NCBI GenBank assembly: GCA_946413245.1
Contig: CAMKJS010000022.1
Location: 1 to 44,380, forward strand
DNA from: an uncultured Clostridia bacterium
GTDB taxonomy: Bacteria > Bacillota > Clostridia > Christensenellales > Aristaeellaceae
Length of the DNA stretch: 44,380 nt
Direction of reading: 5' to 3'
Shown one piece after another: positions 32,302 through 41,145 of the stretch; positions within the stretch are counted from its first letter, which is position 1, and each line of letters opens with the position of its first letter. The position numbers and the translations under genes were made by a program. The notes under the pieces were generated by a model that made no database searches, had not been told where the DNA came from, and was given only the letters and a program-made list of their open reading frames with translations.

Positions 32302-34955
32302 CTCACGAGAAAGCGCAGGGTTTCCTCGGTGATGAACTGATCCGGCGCGAAATCGGCGGAGGAAAGGTAATGATAGATGGCGGCCTGCAGCGCGCGGGCT
32401 TCAGGGTACTGCTGCAGCTGATGCAGGCCCAGGGAGGAAAGGAGCACGCGGCCGTTTCCGAACCGGGCTTCGAGCATCTGGGCCATAGGACGCATGGTGG
32501 CATAGCTGTCCATTTCCGTGACGATGGCACGCAGCGGTTCCGGCAGGATGAATGCCCGCTGGTTCGCCATCGGCCACCATTGCCAGTCAGTATGGCTTTC
32601 CGTAGGGAAACGGCGGAAAATCGGGTGCGCTGCGTCGATCAGCTGACCCATGCCGCCTTCCTGACCGGGGAAGGTGCCGACCGACCAGAAATCGGTGGAA
32701 AACTGGGCCTGAATAGAATGGGGCAGGGATTCCGGGCAGGAATCCGGGGACAGGTACACTACGCCGCCCGCGGCGAGAACCGCTTTGACGGAATCATTGA
32801 AATGCCGCGCCTCCAGAACGCCTTCCGGACAAACGGGTCCGGCCGGCGGATAGACCCAGACGGGATAGGCGTTTTCCCAGCCGGCAAAGGAAACCCGCAG
32901 CGACAGGGCACCGATTTCCTGATCACCCAGGGTAATTTCCAGAACGCCCAGATCCGCGAGGCCGCCGCAGGGGGCGGTTGCCGCCGGCAAGTCCCCGGTG
33001 AGGCTGCCCAGGGTCCAGCGCAGGCAGCCGGTCAGATCCTGCTTTCCATAGTTCGCCATTCTCACCCTGGCAGAGAGGCGTTCGCCCGACTCATACGTGA
33101 AGCGGTTCAGCATCACAAGGGGCAGGCAGGCGCGGAAAAAGGATTCGAAGCGCTCCGGGGCGGCAAAAGGATAAGGCTTGGGCTTCAGGTGGCTGTTCAT
33201 CATCCCCACGAGGGCGGTGCCCTGGCCGGTGAAATCCTGCAGGCTCAGGAGTGAAATGCCGCTCATTCCCTCCGAAAGCAGGGCAGCCTCGATCTCCGCC
33301 CGATAACAGAGGCGGGAAAGCTCGCCGGATGCTTCCACGCGCAGCGGCCATTCGGCTTCCAGATTCGCTTCTCTCACCTTCGCCCGGATCAGGGCCAGGT
33401 TGTCCGCACGGGTTATGCCTTGGAATTCATCGATCTCGGCAAAATCCGGAAGCACCTCATACTGTCCCACCTCAAAGCTGAAGACCGGCCTGGGGTATGT
33501 TTCGTGAATCTTTTTAATCACGGAAGAATAATTCAGCTTCGCATTGGCATAGATATGGTTCAGTGGGCCCTGCATGTTTGCGCAGGTGGCGCGGATTTTC
33601 TCCTCAAAATACCGCTCGGAAGTATAAAAATCGCTGTTTAGGTCGCACCCAAGGGCGCCGTAGTGGGCGTTTGAAGCATTGGCATAGAGGCGGGTGGGAT
33701 CGAGGCTGCGGGCCAGGGCGAGGAGCGCATCCATGCGCCGGCGGCCCAGTTCTCCGGTGCAAAGTTCATTTCCCAGCGTCAGCATCACAAAGGAGGGATG
33801 ATTGGCCAGCTGCAGGATGACCCGGGTCAGTTCGTCACGATAATACGCAAAGCTTTCCTCCTGCTCAAAAGCGTCACGGGGATTCCAGTGGGACAGCTCC
33901 GGCTGCATCAGCATACCCAGCCGGTCAGCGGCTTCAAAGGCGGCTTCGGGCGGGACGTGGGAATGGAAACGGACGCAGTTGACGCCATAGGCGCGATAGG
34001 TTTTCAGGATATCGGTCCAGGCTTCGACCTCCATGGGGGGATGGCCGGTTTCCGGGAAAAGGGCGCAGTTGGTTTCGCCGCGTAAAAAGAACCCGCGGCC
34101 GTTCAGCGCCAGCCGTCCGGACTGATTGCCGAAATCCCGCACACCGAAGGAAACCGTTTTGGTTTCCAGCCCTTCGCTGCTGACGGAAAGGGTATACAGA
34201 TTCCCTTCTCCTTCGTCCCAGCGGCGGACATCCGGGACCAGAGGGAGGTTGCGGAACCAGATTTCATGAAGGCCGGGTTCCACGCTGCCTTCCGCCCGCG
34301 CCGGTTCCGCCAGGGCTTCGCTTTCCGCGCGGAGAACGCCATGCCAGGGGACGGCGGCCGAGAGCACGGCGCAAATATCCAGCTTCTGTCCATGGGGATA
34401 GACCCGGACGGCATGGAGGAAGACCGGATTTTCGACCCGGAGATGCAGAAAACCGAGGAGGCCGTTCCAGTTCGTCTGGGTCTCATCGGTAGCGGCGGAG
34501 GAAAAGACGATGGCGTCATGGGGCCAGCCCGGATAGCTGTTATCGCTGATCAGGGAAAACAGGTCGTCGCCCGTCAGAAAACCGGTCACTTCGAATATAT
34601 ATGGGGTGGAAATCGTGGGCGGGAGAAAGGGCGGGACAGGCTTTCCATTGACCGACAGGCTGAGGAAGCGAGCCCGTTCGGCCTCCAGAAAGACGCGGCG
34701 GTCCGGAGGGATCGCCGTCCGCAAACGGCGGGTGATCGTCGCCGGGCCTTCGTAGGTGCAGCAGCGGGTGAGGCGGGTGGCGATGACGCCCTCCGCCTGC
34801 AGCGCGGCGTTCACGGCGGCGTCGGGGTGCCATTTCGCGGCGGTCATATCCGGATAGCCGATTCTGTTTTCGTCCAAGGTGCCGGGCAGGATTATATCTG
34901 CCGTCCGGCCGGGTATTTCGCAGCGCCATGTTCCGGCGAGAGGGATCAGAACCAT
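32295..34955 (-). CDS. Glycoside hydrolase family 2 enzyme (beta-galactosidase/glucuronidase-like)
   Basis: The 886-aa protein has the GH2 domain order: an N-terminal sugar-binding beta domain (PLAGTWRCEIPG, RFLSLSVNGKPVP, 1-180), an Ig-like domain, then a TIM barrel. The acid/base is E in TLGNELCTGE (about 395) and the nucleophile probably E in SFEVGQYEV (about 495). FLRGETNCALFP and YGVNCVRFHSHVPPEAAFEAADRLGML are also characteristic. No signal peptide is seen, so it acts in the cytoplasm. GGAGG lies 7 bases before ATG 34955. It faces the ABC operon divergently and is likely to digest the imported glycan. Confidence 0.87.
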   Translation of the reverse strand: MVLIPLAGTWRCEIPGRTADIILPGTLDENRIGYPDMTAAKWHPDAAVNAALQAEGVIATRLTRCCTYEGPATITRRLRTAIPPDRRVFLEAERARFLSLSVNGKPVPPFLPPTISTPYIFEVTGFLTGDDLFSLISDNSYPGWPHDAIVFSSAATDETQTNWNGLLGFLHLRVENPVFLHAVRVYPHGQKLDICAVLSAAVPWHGVLRAESEALAEPARAEGSVEPGLHEIWFRNLPLVPDVRRWDEGEGNLYTLSVSSEGLETKTVSFGVRDFGNQSGRLALNGRGFFLRGETNCALFPETGHPPMEVEAWTDILKTYRAYGVNCVRFHSHVPPEAAFEAADRLGMLMQPELSHWNPRDAFEQEESFAYYRDELTRVILQLANHPSFVMLTLGNELCTGELGRRRMDALLALARSLDPTRLYANASNAHYGALGCDLNSDFYTSERYFEEKIRATCANMQGPLNHIYANAKLNYSSVIKKIHETYPRPVFSFEVGQYEVLPDFAEIDEFQGITRADNLALIRAKVREANLEAEWPLRVEASGELSRLCYRAEIEAALLSEGMSGISLLSLQDFTGQGTALVGMMNSHLKPKPYPFAAPERFESFFRACLPLVMLNRFTYESGERLSARVRMANYGKQDLTGCLRWTLGSLTGDLPAATAPCGGLADLGVLEITLGDQEIGALSLRVSFAGWENAYPVWVYPPAGPVCPEGVLEARHFNDSVKAVLAAGGVVYLSPDSCPESLPHSIQAQFSTDFWSVGTFPGQEGGMGQLIDAAHPIFRRFPTESHTDWQWWPMANQRAFILPEPLRAIVTEMDSYATMRPMAQMLEARFGNGRVLLSSLGLHQLQQYPEARALQAAIYHYLSSADFAPDQFITEETLRFLVSQ

Positions 34956-35015
34956 GGGGATTCCTCCTTATCATCAGGCAGCGGAACGCGGGGATGGTCC
35001 GCAGGTGTCGGAAAC

Positions 35016-35024
35016 AGTATATCA
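35016..35024 (-). promoter_or_regulatory. Possible extended -10 promoter of the GH2 gene
   Basis: On the minus strand TGA-TATACT (35016-35024) with no good -35 at 17 bp. It would start transcription about 70 bp before the GH2 ATG. The 254-bp divergent gap (34956-35209) contains no ORF. Confidence 0.4.
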
Positions 35025-35057
35025 AAATGACAGGGAGAACGCCATGAAAAAAACAGA

Positions 35058-35086
35058 TTGCCAAGAGGGCACTTTTTTGCTATAAT
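35058..35086 (+). promoter_or_regulatory. Promoter of the carbohydrate ABC transporter operon
   Basis: TTGCCA (35058-35063), 17-bp spacer, TATAAT (35081-35086) with TGC before the -10. This leaves a leader of about 115 nt before the first gene. Confidence 0.88.
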
Positions 35087-35096
35087 GGCAAAAAAG
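35072..35096. promoter_or_regulatory. Candidate operator: 9-bp inverted repeat around the -10 box
   Basis: CTTTTTTGC (35072-35080) and GCAAAAAAG (35088-35096) are exact reverse complements around TATAATG. A repressor bound here would cover the -10 and start site. The TTGCCA -35 box also has a partner, TGGCAA (35086-35091). Confidence 0.5.
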
Positions 35097-35209
35097 AGAT
35101 TATTTTCGTACATGAAAAGTTGAGGCTTCATTTCAGGTCTTACGCAGCGCGCGGCGCTGTTTGAGAATCATCTGGCTTTCGCCACGAAACGAAAAGGAGG
35201 AAATGATCC

Positions 35210-37192
35210 ATGAAGAAAGTGACTGCCCTGTTCCTGGCCCTTGTTATGGTTATGCTGTGCGTCCCCGTTCTGGCGGAAAGCAGCACACCGACTGTGGTCA
35301 TCCGCATGGGAACCCACTGGGCCCCCGAGCTGGATCCTCACATGATTGACGAAACCACCGGAAACTACACCATCGGCGACGAAGAGGACCGCCTGATCCG
35401 CGTGGCCGCAGAAGAAGCGGTGAAGGAAGCGTTCAACGTTGAAATCGAATACGTGCAGTATGCCCAGGACACCAGGAGCGAGCTGGTGCTGAGCGTACTG
35501 GCCGGAAATCCGGTTTGCGACCTGGCGCTGATGTGGAACGGATCGGAAAACACGGTGCTGGCGCAGAACATCCTGCAGCCGCTGGATCAGTATGCCGGCA
35601 TTTTCGAAGGCGCGGCGTGGATGCTGCCGGACAAGGTATACGGCCATAACTACTTTGTGAACGCCAACCAGAGCTTCACCCAGTATTTCTCCCTGCTGGT
35701 GAACCTGACGATGCTGGAAAAGGTGGACGCCCTGAAGGACGCCGACGGCAACATCGTATATCCCACCGACCTGCTGGAGAAGGACGAGTGGACCTGGAGC
35801 ACCTTCAAGGATTATCTGACCAAGATTCAGGCTTACTACGGCAATACCCCGGCCCCCGAAGGCGCGAAGGTTTCCACCGTGCAGGCCTATGAAACCGACC
35901 ACCGGTATGCCACCTTGTCCGCCATGTATGCCAACGGCGGCGCGATCTACGGCGCCAAAGGCCTGCAGGTGAACAGCAAGGAATCCATCGAAGCCGTGCA
36001 GTATATCCAGTCTCTCCGCGACGCGGGCGTGATGGTGGACTGCGGCGTTTATGACGACGGATACACCCCCCAGTGGTGCGAATCCGGCTCCGACTTCGGC
36101 CGCGGCGCCACCGTGTTTGCCGAGTGTCCCATCTGGATGATCAAGAGCCACGTGGACGAATGCACCGCCCGCGGCGAATCCGTGGCCCTCATGCCCTGGC
36201 CCCGGCCCGACAGCCTGGCCAAGGACAGCGAGGAATATCGCCAGGTGATTTCCGTCGGCGACATCTGGGGCGTGCTGAAGGGCATCGACGCGGAAAAGAC
36301 CGAGCTGTGCCTGAAGGTGTTCCGGAAATACTGGGAAACCTACTACGAACTCAAGGCCGGCGTCACCGACATGAGCGAATACAAGAGCGCCATGGCCGAA
36401 ACCGAAGCCATGAAATACGGCCTGGACATCTTCAACGAGAAGCTGGGCGACGGCATTCTGAACGCCTTTATATTCAACTCCGAGAAGTGCATCCCCAATG
36501 ACTTCGCCAACCTGCTGGGCATGCGTGATCCCTGGGACCGCATCGTCGGCAAGGGCTTCTACGGCGTGGAAGGCATGCCCGCCTATGAAGTGGCCATCGA
36601 AGCCAACATGAACAAGTTTACCGACACGATGGCGCAGATGGAAGCCATCCTGGGCAGCAACGAGATCCACGACAACCAGGCGCCTTCCGTCAGCGCGGAA
36701 GGATATCTGGCTGTGGCCAAGGGAACCGATCTGAGCGACTACGACTGGTCCGCTCATTTCACCGCCGAGGACGGCTTTGACGGCGTTCTCGACCCCGCTT
36801 CCGGCACGTATGACACCGGCGAAGTGGACGTGAACACCATCGGCGTTTACAAAGTGAAGGGCATTTTCGCCGACAAGGCGGGCAACGAGGGAAGCGCGAA
36901 GATCGAAGTGCGCGTGTTCAACCCGGACAACACGACGCCTCCCACCCTGACCCTGAAGGAAGAGCTGCCGGCCGTGCCCATGGATTCGGACGCCAGCGGC
37001 ATCGACTGGGCGGGCAGCTTTGTGGAGACCGCGGCGGACGCGGACGGCCTGGATCTGAAGGGTATGGTGGAGGCTGACATTTCCCAGCTGGATACTTCCA
37101 CCCCCGGCGAATATCCTGTGATCCTCAGCGTGGCTGACTACGTGGGCAACACCACGGTTGTGGAAATCACCGTGAGTGTGGTTGCCGAATAA
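35210..37192 (+). CDS. Secreted extracellular solute-binding protein with two C-terminal Ig-like domains
   Basis: The signal peptide MKKVTALFLALVMVMLCVPVLA is followed by a family 1-type sugar-binding domain (about 30-480), with MWNGSENTVLAQNILQPLDQYA and AECPIWMIKSHVDECTARGESVALMPWPRP. Residues about 488-575 and 580-660 are two Ig-like (DUF5011/cadherin-like) domains, for example NTIGVYKVKGIFADKAGNEGSAKIEVRVF. No lipobox Cys is present, unlike most Bacillota binding proteins; the Ig-like tail may hold it at the surface. AAGGAGG is 9 bases before the ATG. It is the first gene of the operon. Pure Ig fusions to binding proteins are uncommon. Confidence 0.85.
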   Translation: MKKVTALFLALVMVMLCVPVLAESSTPTVVIRMGTHWAPELDPHMIDETTGNYTIGDEEDRLIRVAAEEAVKEAFNVEIEYVQYAQDTRSELVLSVLAGNPVCDLALMWNGSENTVLAQNILQPLDQYAGIFEGAAWMLPDKVYGHNYFVNANQSFTQYFSLLVNLTMLEKVDALKDADGNIVYPTDLLEKDEWTWSTFKDYLTKIQAYYGNTPAPEGAKVSTVQAYETDHRYATLSAMYANGGAIYGAKGLQVNSKESIEAVQYIQSLRDAGVMVDCGVYDDGYTPQWCESGSDFGRGATVFAECPIWMIKSHVDECTARGESVALMPWPRPDSLAKDSEEYRQVISVGDIWGVLKGIDAEKTELCLKVFRKYWETYYELKAGVTDMSEYKSAMAETEAMKYGLDIFNEKLGDGILNAFIFNSEKCIPNDFANLLGMRDPWDRIVGKGFYGVEGMPAYEVAIEANMNKFTDTMAQMEAILGSNEIHDNQAPSVSAEGYLAVAKGTDLSDYDWSAHFTAEDGFDGVLDPASGTYDTGEVDVNTIGVYKVKGIFADKAGNEGSAKIEVRVFNPDNTTPPTLTLKEELPAVPMDSDASGIDWAGSFVETAADADGLDLKGMVEADISQLDTSTPGEYPVILSVADYVGNTTVVEITVSVVAE

Positions 37193-37203
37193 ACATGAAC
37201 CAT

Positions 37204-37229
37204 GACGCGCCGGAGGGTTCCGGCGCGTC
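37204..37229 (+). promoter_or_regulatory. Stable intercistronic hairpin after the first binding-protein gene
   Basis: GACGCGCCGG (37204-37213) pairs perfectly with CCGGCGCGTC (37220-37229). No T-run follows, so this is probably an mRNA-processing or stability element that lowers expression of downstream genes relative to the first, a pattern known for binding-protein genes. Confidence 0.5.
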
Positions 37230-37313
37230 TCCCGCGTCAACGGCGGGCGTCATCGGGGCGAATCCCTGCAGCGCCTGCCGTTTTTCTTTCGAGAGTGAAA
37301 AGGGGTGAAACCC

Positions 37314-40226
37314 GTGCAAAGCAGGAAAAAGCTTGTGATTGGAATCTGCGCGGCGGCGGTGGTTCTCGCCGTTGTGCTGGGCGTCTGGCTGCTTCCGAAG
37401 CAGGAAGAAGCGCTGTTTGCCGTGTCCGCGGTCTCCTCCGCCCAGGCCGTGGAAACCTCCTATCAGGCCTACCTGGATGAAAAAGGCTACGCGGAGCAGA
37501 TGGCGGCCGGGCAGGCGGAAGTGGACGTTTTTGCCTGGACGGAGGACGGCAGCGCCCGGGCGGAAAACGGCCAGGACGGCGTGCTGACAGAGGACATCGG
37601 GACGGTGACATGGCCGTTCACGGTGGCGAAAGCCGGGTTTTACAACCTGAAAATCAGCTATATCGGCCTGCCGGGCACCACATCGGATATCCAGCGCCGG
37701 GTGCTGCTGGACGGGGAAGCCCCTTATAACGCTTTGAACCAGATCGTTTTCAAGCGGCTGTGGCGGGACGAGGACATCCGGCTGAAGAACGAGAACGAGA
37801 TCCGGCCGAACGCGGAGGAAGTTTACCAGGAGCAGACCGTTTTCCTGGAGGACTACGACCGCCGCAGCGGCGAGCCCCTGCTTTTCTATCTGAGTGCGGG
37901 GGACCACACGCTGAGCTTCGAGGCCGTGAAGGAACCCATGGAAATCACCGCCCTGTGCTTCGAGGCCGCACCCCGGATCCCGGCTTACGCCGACGTGCTG
38001 TCCGGATGGAAAGGGGAGGGGAAGGCGGAAGCCGCTCCTGCTGAGGCCATCGTGTGTCAGGCGGAACGTCGGGAAGGGGCCACGAAAGAAATTCTCAAAT
38101 CCAGCCCCTCCATCAACGTGCAGAAAAACTATTCCGACGCGGCTCTGGTGCCCTACCATGCGTGGCATACGCTGTATCCCACAATCGGCGCGGGAAGCTG
38201 GGCCCAGCCGGGGGACGCGATCCAGTGGACGGTTGAAGCGCCGGCAGACGGGCTGTATCTGCTCACCTTCAAGGGCAGGCAGACCAACCGGGGCGTGACC
38301 AGCTACCGCAGGCTGAAAATCAACGGCGAAATCCCCTTCGCGGAAGCCGCTGTGGTTGGATTCGACTACTCCGGAGTGATGCAGAACTACACGCTGACGG
38401 ACGAAAGCGGAGCTCCCTGCCGGGTATATTTGCAGAAAGGCGAAAACACGATTTCGCTGGAGGTGGTGCTGGGGGCCATCGGCGGGGTGCTGAGCCAGGT
38501 GGAACAGAGTCTGCGTACGCTGAACGACCTGTATCTGCGCACTATCCAGATTACGGGCCAGGCCCCCAGCCAGTTCATCGACTACGAAATCGCGAAAAAG
38601 GTGCCGGGGTTTGTTTCCTCCATGCAGGAGGAAAGCCGGCGGCTGTACGGCCTGGTGGACGAAATGGTGCGGATCACCGGGGAAAAGGGCGAAAATACCG
38701 CGCTGCTTGAAAAAATGGCGATCGAAGCCGAAGGGCTGGCCAGGAAGCCGGACCAGATCGTGAACGAGCTGAACCAGTTCAAAAACAACATTTCCGCCCT
38801 GGGCACCTGGATCGTGAATATTTCCAGCATGCCGCTGGAAATGGACAGCCTGATCCTTTCGGCGGACACAGCCTCGATTCCCACGCCGCGGGAAACCGTC
38901 TGGGAAGGCATCGTGGCGGATACCCAGCGGTTCTTCGCCACCTTCTTCCATTCCGCGAGCAGCGTGGTATCCGACGCGGAGAGCACCGGCGCGGACAAGG
39001 GCGTCAAGGTATGGATGGCCTCGGCGGGCCGGGAGCAGGCCCAGATCATCCAGAACATGATCGACGAAACCTTCGCGCCGGAAACGGGTATCCCCGTGAA
39101 GCTGCAGCTGATTCCCACGGACGTGGTGCTGCGGGCCGCACTGGCGGGCAACGGTCCGGACGTGGTGATCGGCCTGAGCCAGGCGACGGCCCAAGACTTC
39201 GCCATGCGGGGTGCGGTGACGGATCTGAGCAAGCTGGAGGGCTTTGAAGAAGTTACCGCCAGGTACGGCTCCGGGCTGATGCGCACGGCGAGCTACCAGG
39301 GCGGCGTGTGGGGAATTCCCGAACAGGTCACCTTCCAGATGCTGTTCTACCGTCAGGATGTGCTGGAGGATCTGGGGCTTTCCGTGCCCAGCACGTGGAC
39401 GGAGGTTATGGAAATGATCCCCGTGCTGAGCCGGGAGAACTACAAGTTCTACATGCCCTCCACCCGCGTGACCACGGGCCTGAACGTGTTCCAGGCCATG
39501 GTGTACCAGAACGGCGGGGAGATTTACTTGGGCGAGGGGAACGACTACGGCGTGGCCTCCGCCCTGTACAGCGACGAGGCGATGGAAGCCTTCAAATGGT
39601 TCACGGACCTGTTCACCGTCCACGGCCTGGAGGTGCAGGCGGACTTCAACAACCGCTTCCGGACGGGGGAAATGCCCGTCGGCATCACGGACTACACCGC
39701 GTACTGCACGCTGGAGATCTTCGCGCCGGAAATCAAGGGTCTGTGGAGCTTCGCCCCCTTCCCCGGCACGGAGAAGGAGGACGGCAGCGTCGACAACACT
39801 TACGTGTGCGATACGGTGCAGACCGTGATCATGAAAGGCGCGCGGAACAGGAATTCGGCCTGGGAATTCGTGAAATGGTGGAATTCCACGAAGAGCCAGC
39901 TGAGCTACGCCAACACCCTGGAATCCATCATGGGCGCCGCTGCCCGCTATCCTGCTGCGGATCCGGATGTGATCCGGCAGCTTCCCTGGAGCAACAACGA
40001 GCTGGAAGAGCTGCTCTCCCAGTACCGGCATCTCAACGGGATGCCCGCCGTACCCGGCTACTACATGAACACGCGCATGATCTCCTACGCCTTTGAAGAC
40101 GTGGTGGCCGACCTGAGCAGCCCCCGGGAGACGCTGTATCTGAACATCCGGGACATCGACAAGGAACTGACCAAGAAGCGCACGGAATTCGGACTGACCA
40201 CCATGGAAGGAGGGATGACGAAATGA
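37314..40226 (+). CDS. Giant membrane-tethered solute-binding protein with carbohydrate-binding-like modules
   Basis: The 970-aa protein starts at GTG 37314, with AAAGGGG 8 bases upstream (GTG 37305 is in the binding site). Residues 6-28 (KLVIGICAAAVVLAVVLGVWLL) are an uncleaved anchor. Two jelly-roll-type modules follow at about 60-230 and 290-430 (TWPFTVAKAGFYNLKISYIGLPG, WTVEAPADGLYLLTFKGR), which look like CBM6/35-type sugar binding. Residues about 430-555 are helical. Residues about 560-960 are a sugar-binding protein domain (KVWMASAGREQAQIIQNMIDETF, DVVIGLSQATAQDFA). Joining glycan grip and import receptor on one anchored chain is unusual. The stop overlaps the permease start. Confidence 0.82.
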   Translation: MQSRKKLVIGICAAAVVLAVVLGVWLLPKQEEALFAVSAVSSAQAVETSYQAYLDEKGYAEQMAAGQAEVDVFAWTEDGSARAENGQDGVLTEDIGTVTWPFTVAKAGFYNLKISYIGLPGTTSDIQRRVLLDGEAPYNALNQIVFKRLWRDEDIRLKNENEIRPNAEEVYQEQTVFLEDYDRRSGEPLLFYLSAGDHTLSFEAVKEPMEITALCFEAAPRIPAYADVLSGWKGEGKAEAAPAEAIVCQAERREGATKEILKSSPSINVQKNYSDAALVPYHAWHTLYPTIGAGSWAQPGDAIQWTVEAPADGLYLLTFKGRQTNRGVTSYRRLKINGEIPFAEAAVVGFDYSGVMQNYTLTDESGAPCRVYLQKGENTISLEVVLGAIGGVLSQVEQSLRTLNDLYLRTIQITGQAPSQFIDYEIAKKVPGFVSSMQEESRRLYGLVDEMVRITGEKGENTALLEKMAIEAEGLARKPDQIVNELNQFKNNISALGTWIVNISSMPLEMDSLILSADTASIPTPRETVWEGIVADTQRFFATFFHSASSVVSDAESTGADKGVKVWMASAGREQAQIIQNMIDETFAPETGIPVKLQLIPTDVVLRAALAGNGPDVVIGLSQATAQDFAMRGAVTDLSKLEGFEEVTARYGSGLMRTASYQGGVWGIPEQVTFQMLFYRQDVLEDLGLSVPSTWTEVMEMIPVLSRENYKFYMPSTRVTTGLNVFQAMVYQNGGEIYLGEGNDYGVASALYSDEAMEAFKWFTDLFTVHGLEVQADFNNRFRTGEMPVGITDYTAYCTLEIFAPEIKGLWSFAPFPGTEKEDGSVDNTYVCDTVQTVIMKGARNRNSAWEFVKWWNSTKSQLSYANTLESIMGAAARYPAADPDVIRQLPWSNNELEELLSQYRHLNGMPAVPGYYMNTRMISYAFEDVVADLSSPRETLYLNIRDIDKELTKKRTEFGLTTMEGGMTK

Positions 40227-41131
40227 TGGTTTCCTCCCGGAAGCTGCCCTTCAGGGCGGCGCTGAAACGCTACCGGAACCAGTACCTGCTGGTGGCCCCC
40301 TTTGCCATCGTGTTTTTCCTGTTCACGGTGCTGCCGGTGCTCGCCGCCATCGGGCTGAGTTTTACCTCCTTCAACATGACCAGCGCGCCTTCCTTCGTGG
40401 GGCTGGTCAACTATGTGACGCTCATCGTGGAGGACGACGTTTTCCTGACGGCCCTCAAAAACACGCTGGTGTTTGCCCTGCTGACAGGCCCGCTTTCCTA
40501 CATCATGTGCTTCCTGTTCGCCTGGCTCATCAATGAGCTGCCCCGGATCCCCCGGGCGCTGATGACCCTGGTGTTTTACGCCCCCTCCATCTCGGGCAAC
40601 GTATACCTGGTGTGGAAGCTGATCTTCTCCTCGGACACCTACGGCTGGGCCAACGCCTGGCTGATGAAACTGGGGATCACCCGCGAAGCCATTCTGTGGC
40701 TTACCACGGAAGCCTACATCATGCCCATCCTGATCGTCGTCCAGCTGTGGATGAGCCTGGGCGTGTCCTTCCTTTCCTTCATCGCCGGCCTCCAGACGGT
40801 GGATAAAGCCATGTATGAGGCCGGGGCTGTGGAAGGGATCAAGAACCGGTGGCAGGAGCTGTGGTATATCACCCTGCCCGCCATGAAGCCCCAGCTGATG
40901 TTCGGCGCGGTGATGCAGATCACGTCCTCCTTCGCCGTCAGCCAGATCTCCCTGGACCTGGTCGGCTTCCCGTCCGTGAACTACGCGGGCCACACGATCA
41001 TGACGCACCTGCACGACTACGGCAACCTGCGCTATGAGATGGGGTACGCGTGCACGATCGCCGTGGTGCTGTTCCTGATCATGCTCTTCTGCAACATCCT
41101 GGTGCAGAAGCTGCTGCGCAAGCTGGGTTAA
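40223..41131 (+). CDS. Carbohydrate ABC transporter permease (MalF/UgpA-like)
   Basis: The 302-aa protein has six hydrophobic segments and the EAA loop EAGAVEGIKNRWQELWYITLP at about 199-219, which contacts the ATPase. The N terminus YLLVAPFAIVFFLFTVLPVLAAIGLSF is typical of MalF/UgpA-type sugar permeases. The start overlaps the previous stop by 4 bp (ATGA) behind GGAGGG. No ATPase is in the operon, so a shared MsmX-type ATPase encoded elsewhere is expected. Confidence 0.92.
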   Translation: MMVSSRKLPFRAALKRYRNQYLLVAPFAIVFFLFTVLPVLAAIGLSFTSFNMTSAPSFVGLVNYVTLIVEDDVFLTALKNTLVFALLTGPLSYIMCFLFAWLINELPRIPRALMTLVFYAPSISGNVYLVWKLIFSSDTYGWANAWLMKLGITREAILWLTTEAYIMPILIVVQLWMSLGVSFLSFIAGLQTVDKAMYEAGAVEGIKNRWQELWYITLPAMKPQLMFGAVMQITSSFAVSQISLDLVGFPSVNYAGHTIMTHLHDYGNLRYEMGYACTIAVVLFLIMLFCNILVQKLLRKLG

Positions 41132-41145
41132 GGGGGGGAGAAAAG

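Noticed and set aside
35168-40031. Long antisense frames over both binding-protein genes
   Set aside because: Antisense to well-supported genes and rich in His/Arg/Gln, the usual signature of a shadow frame in GC-rich DNA.
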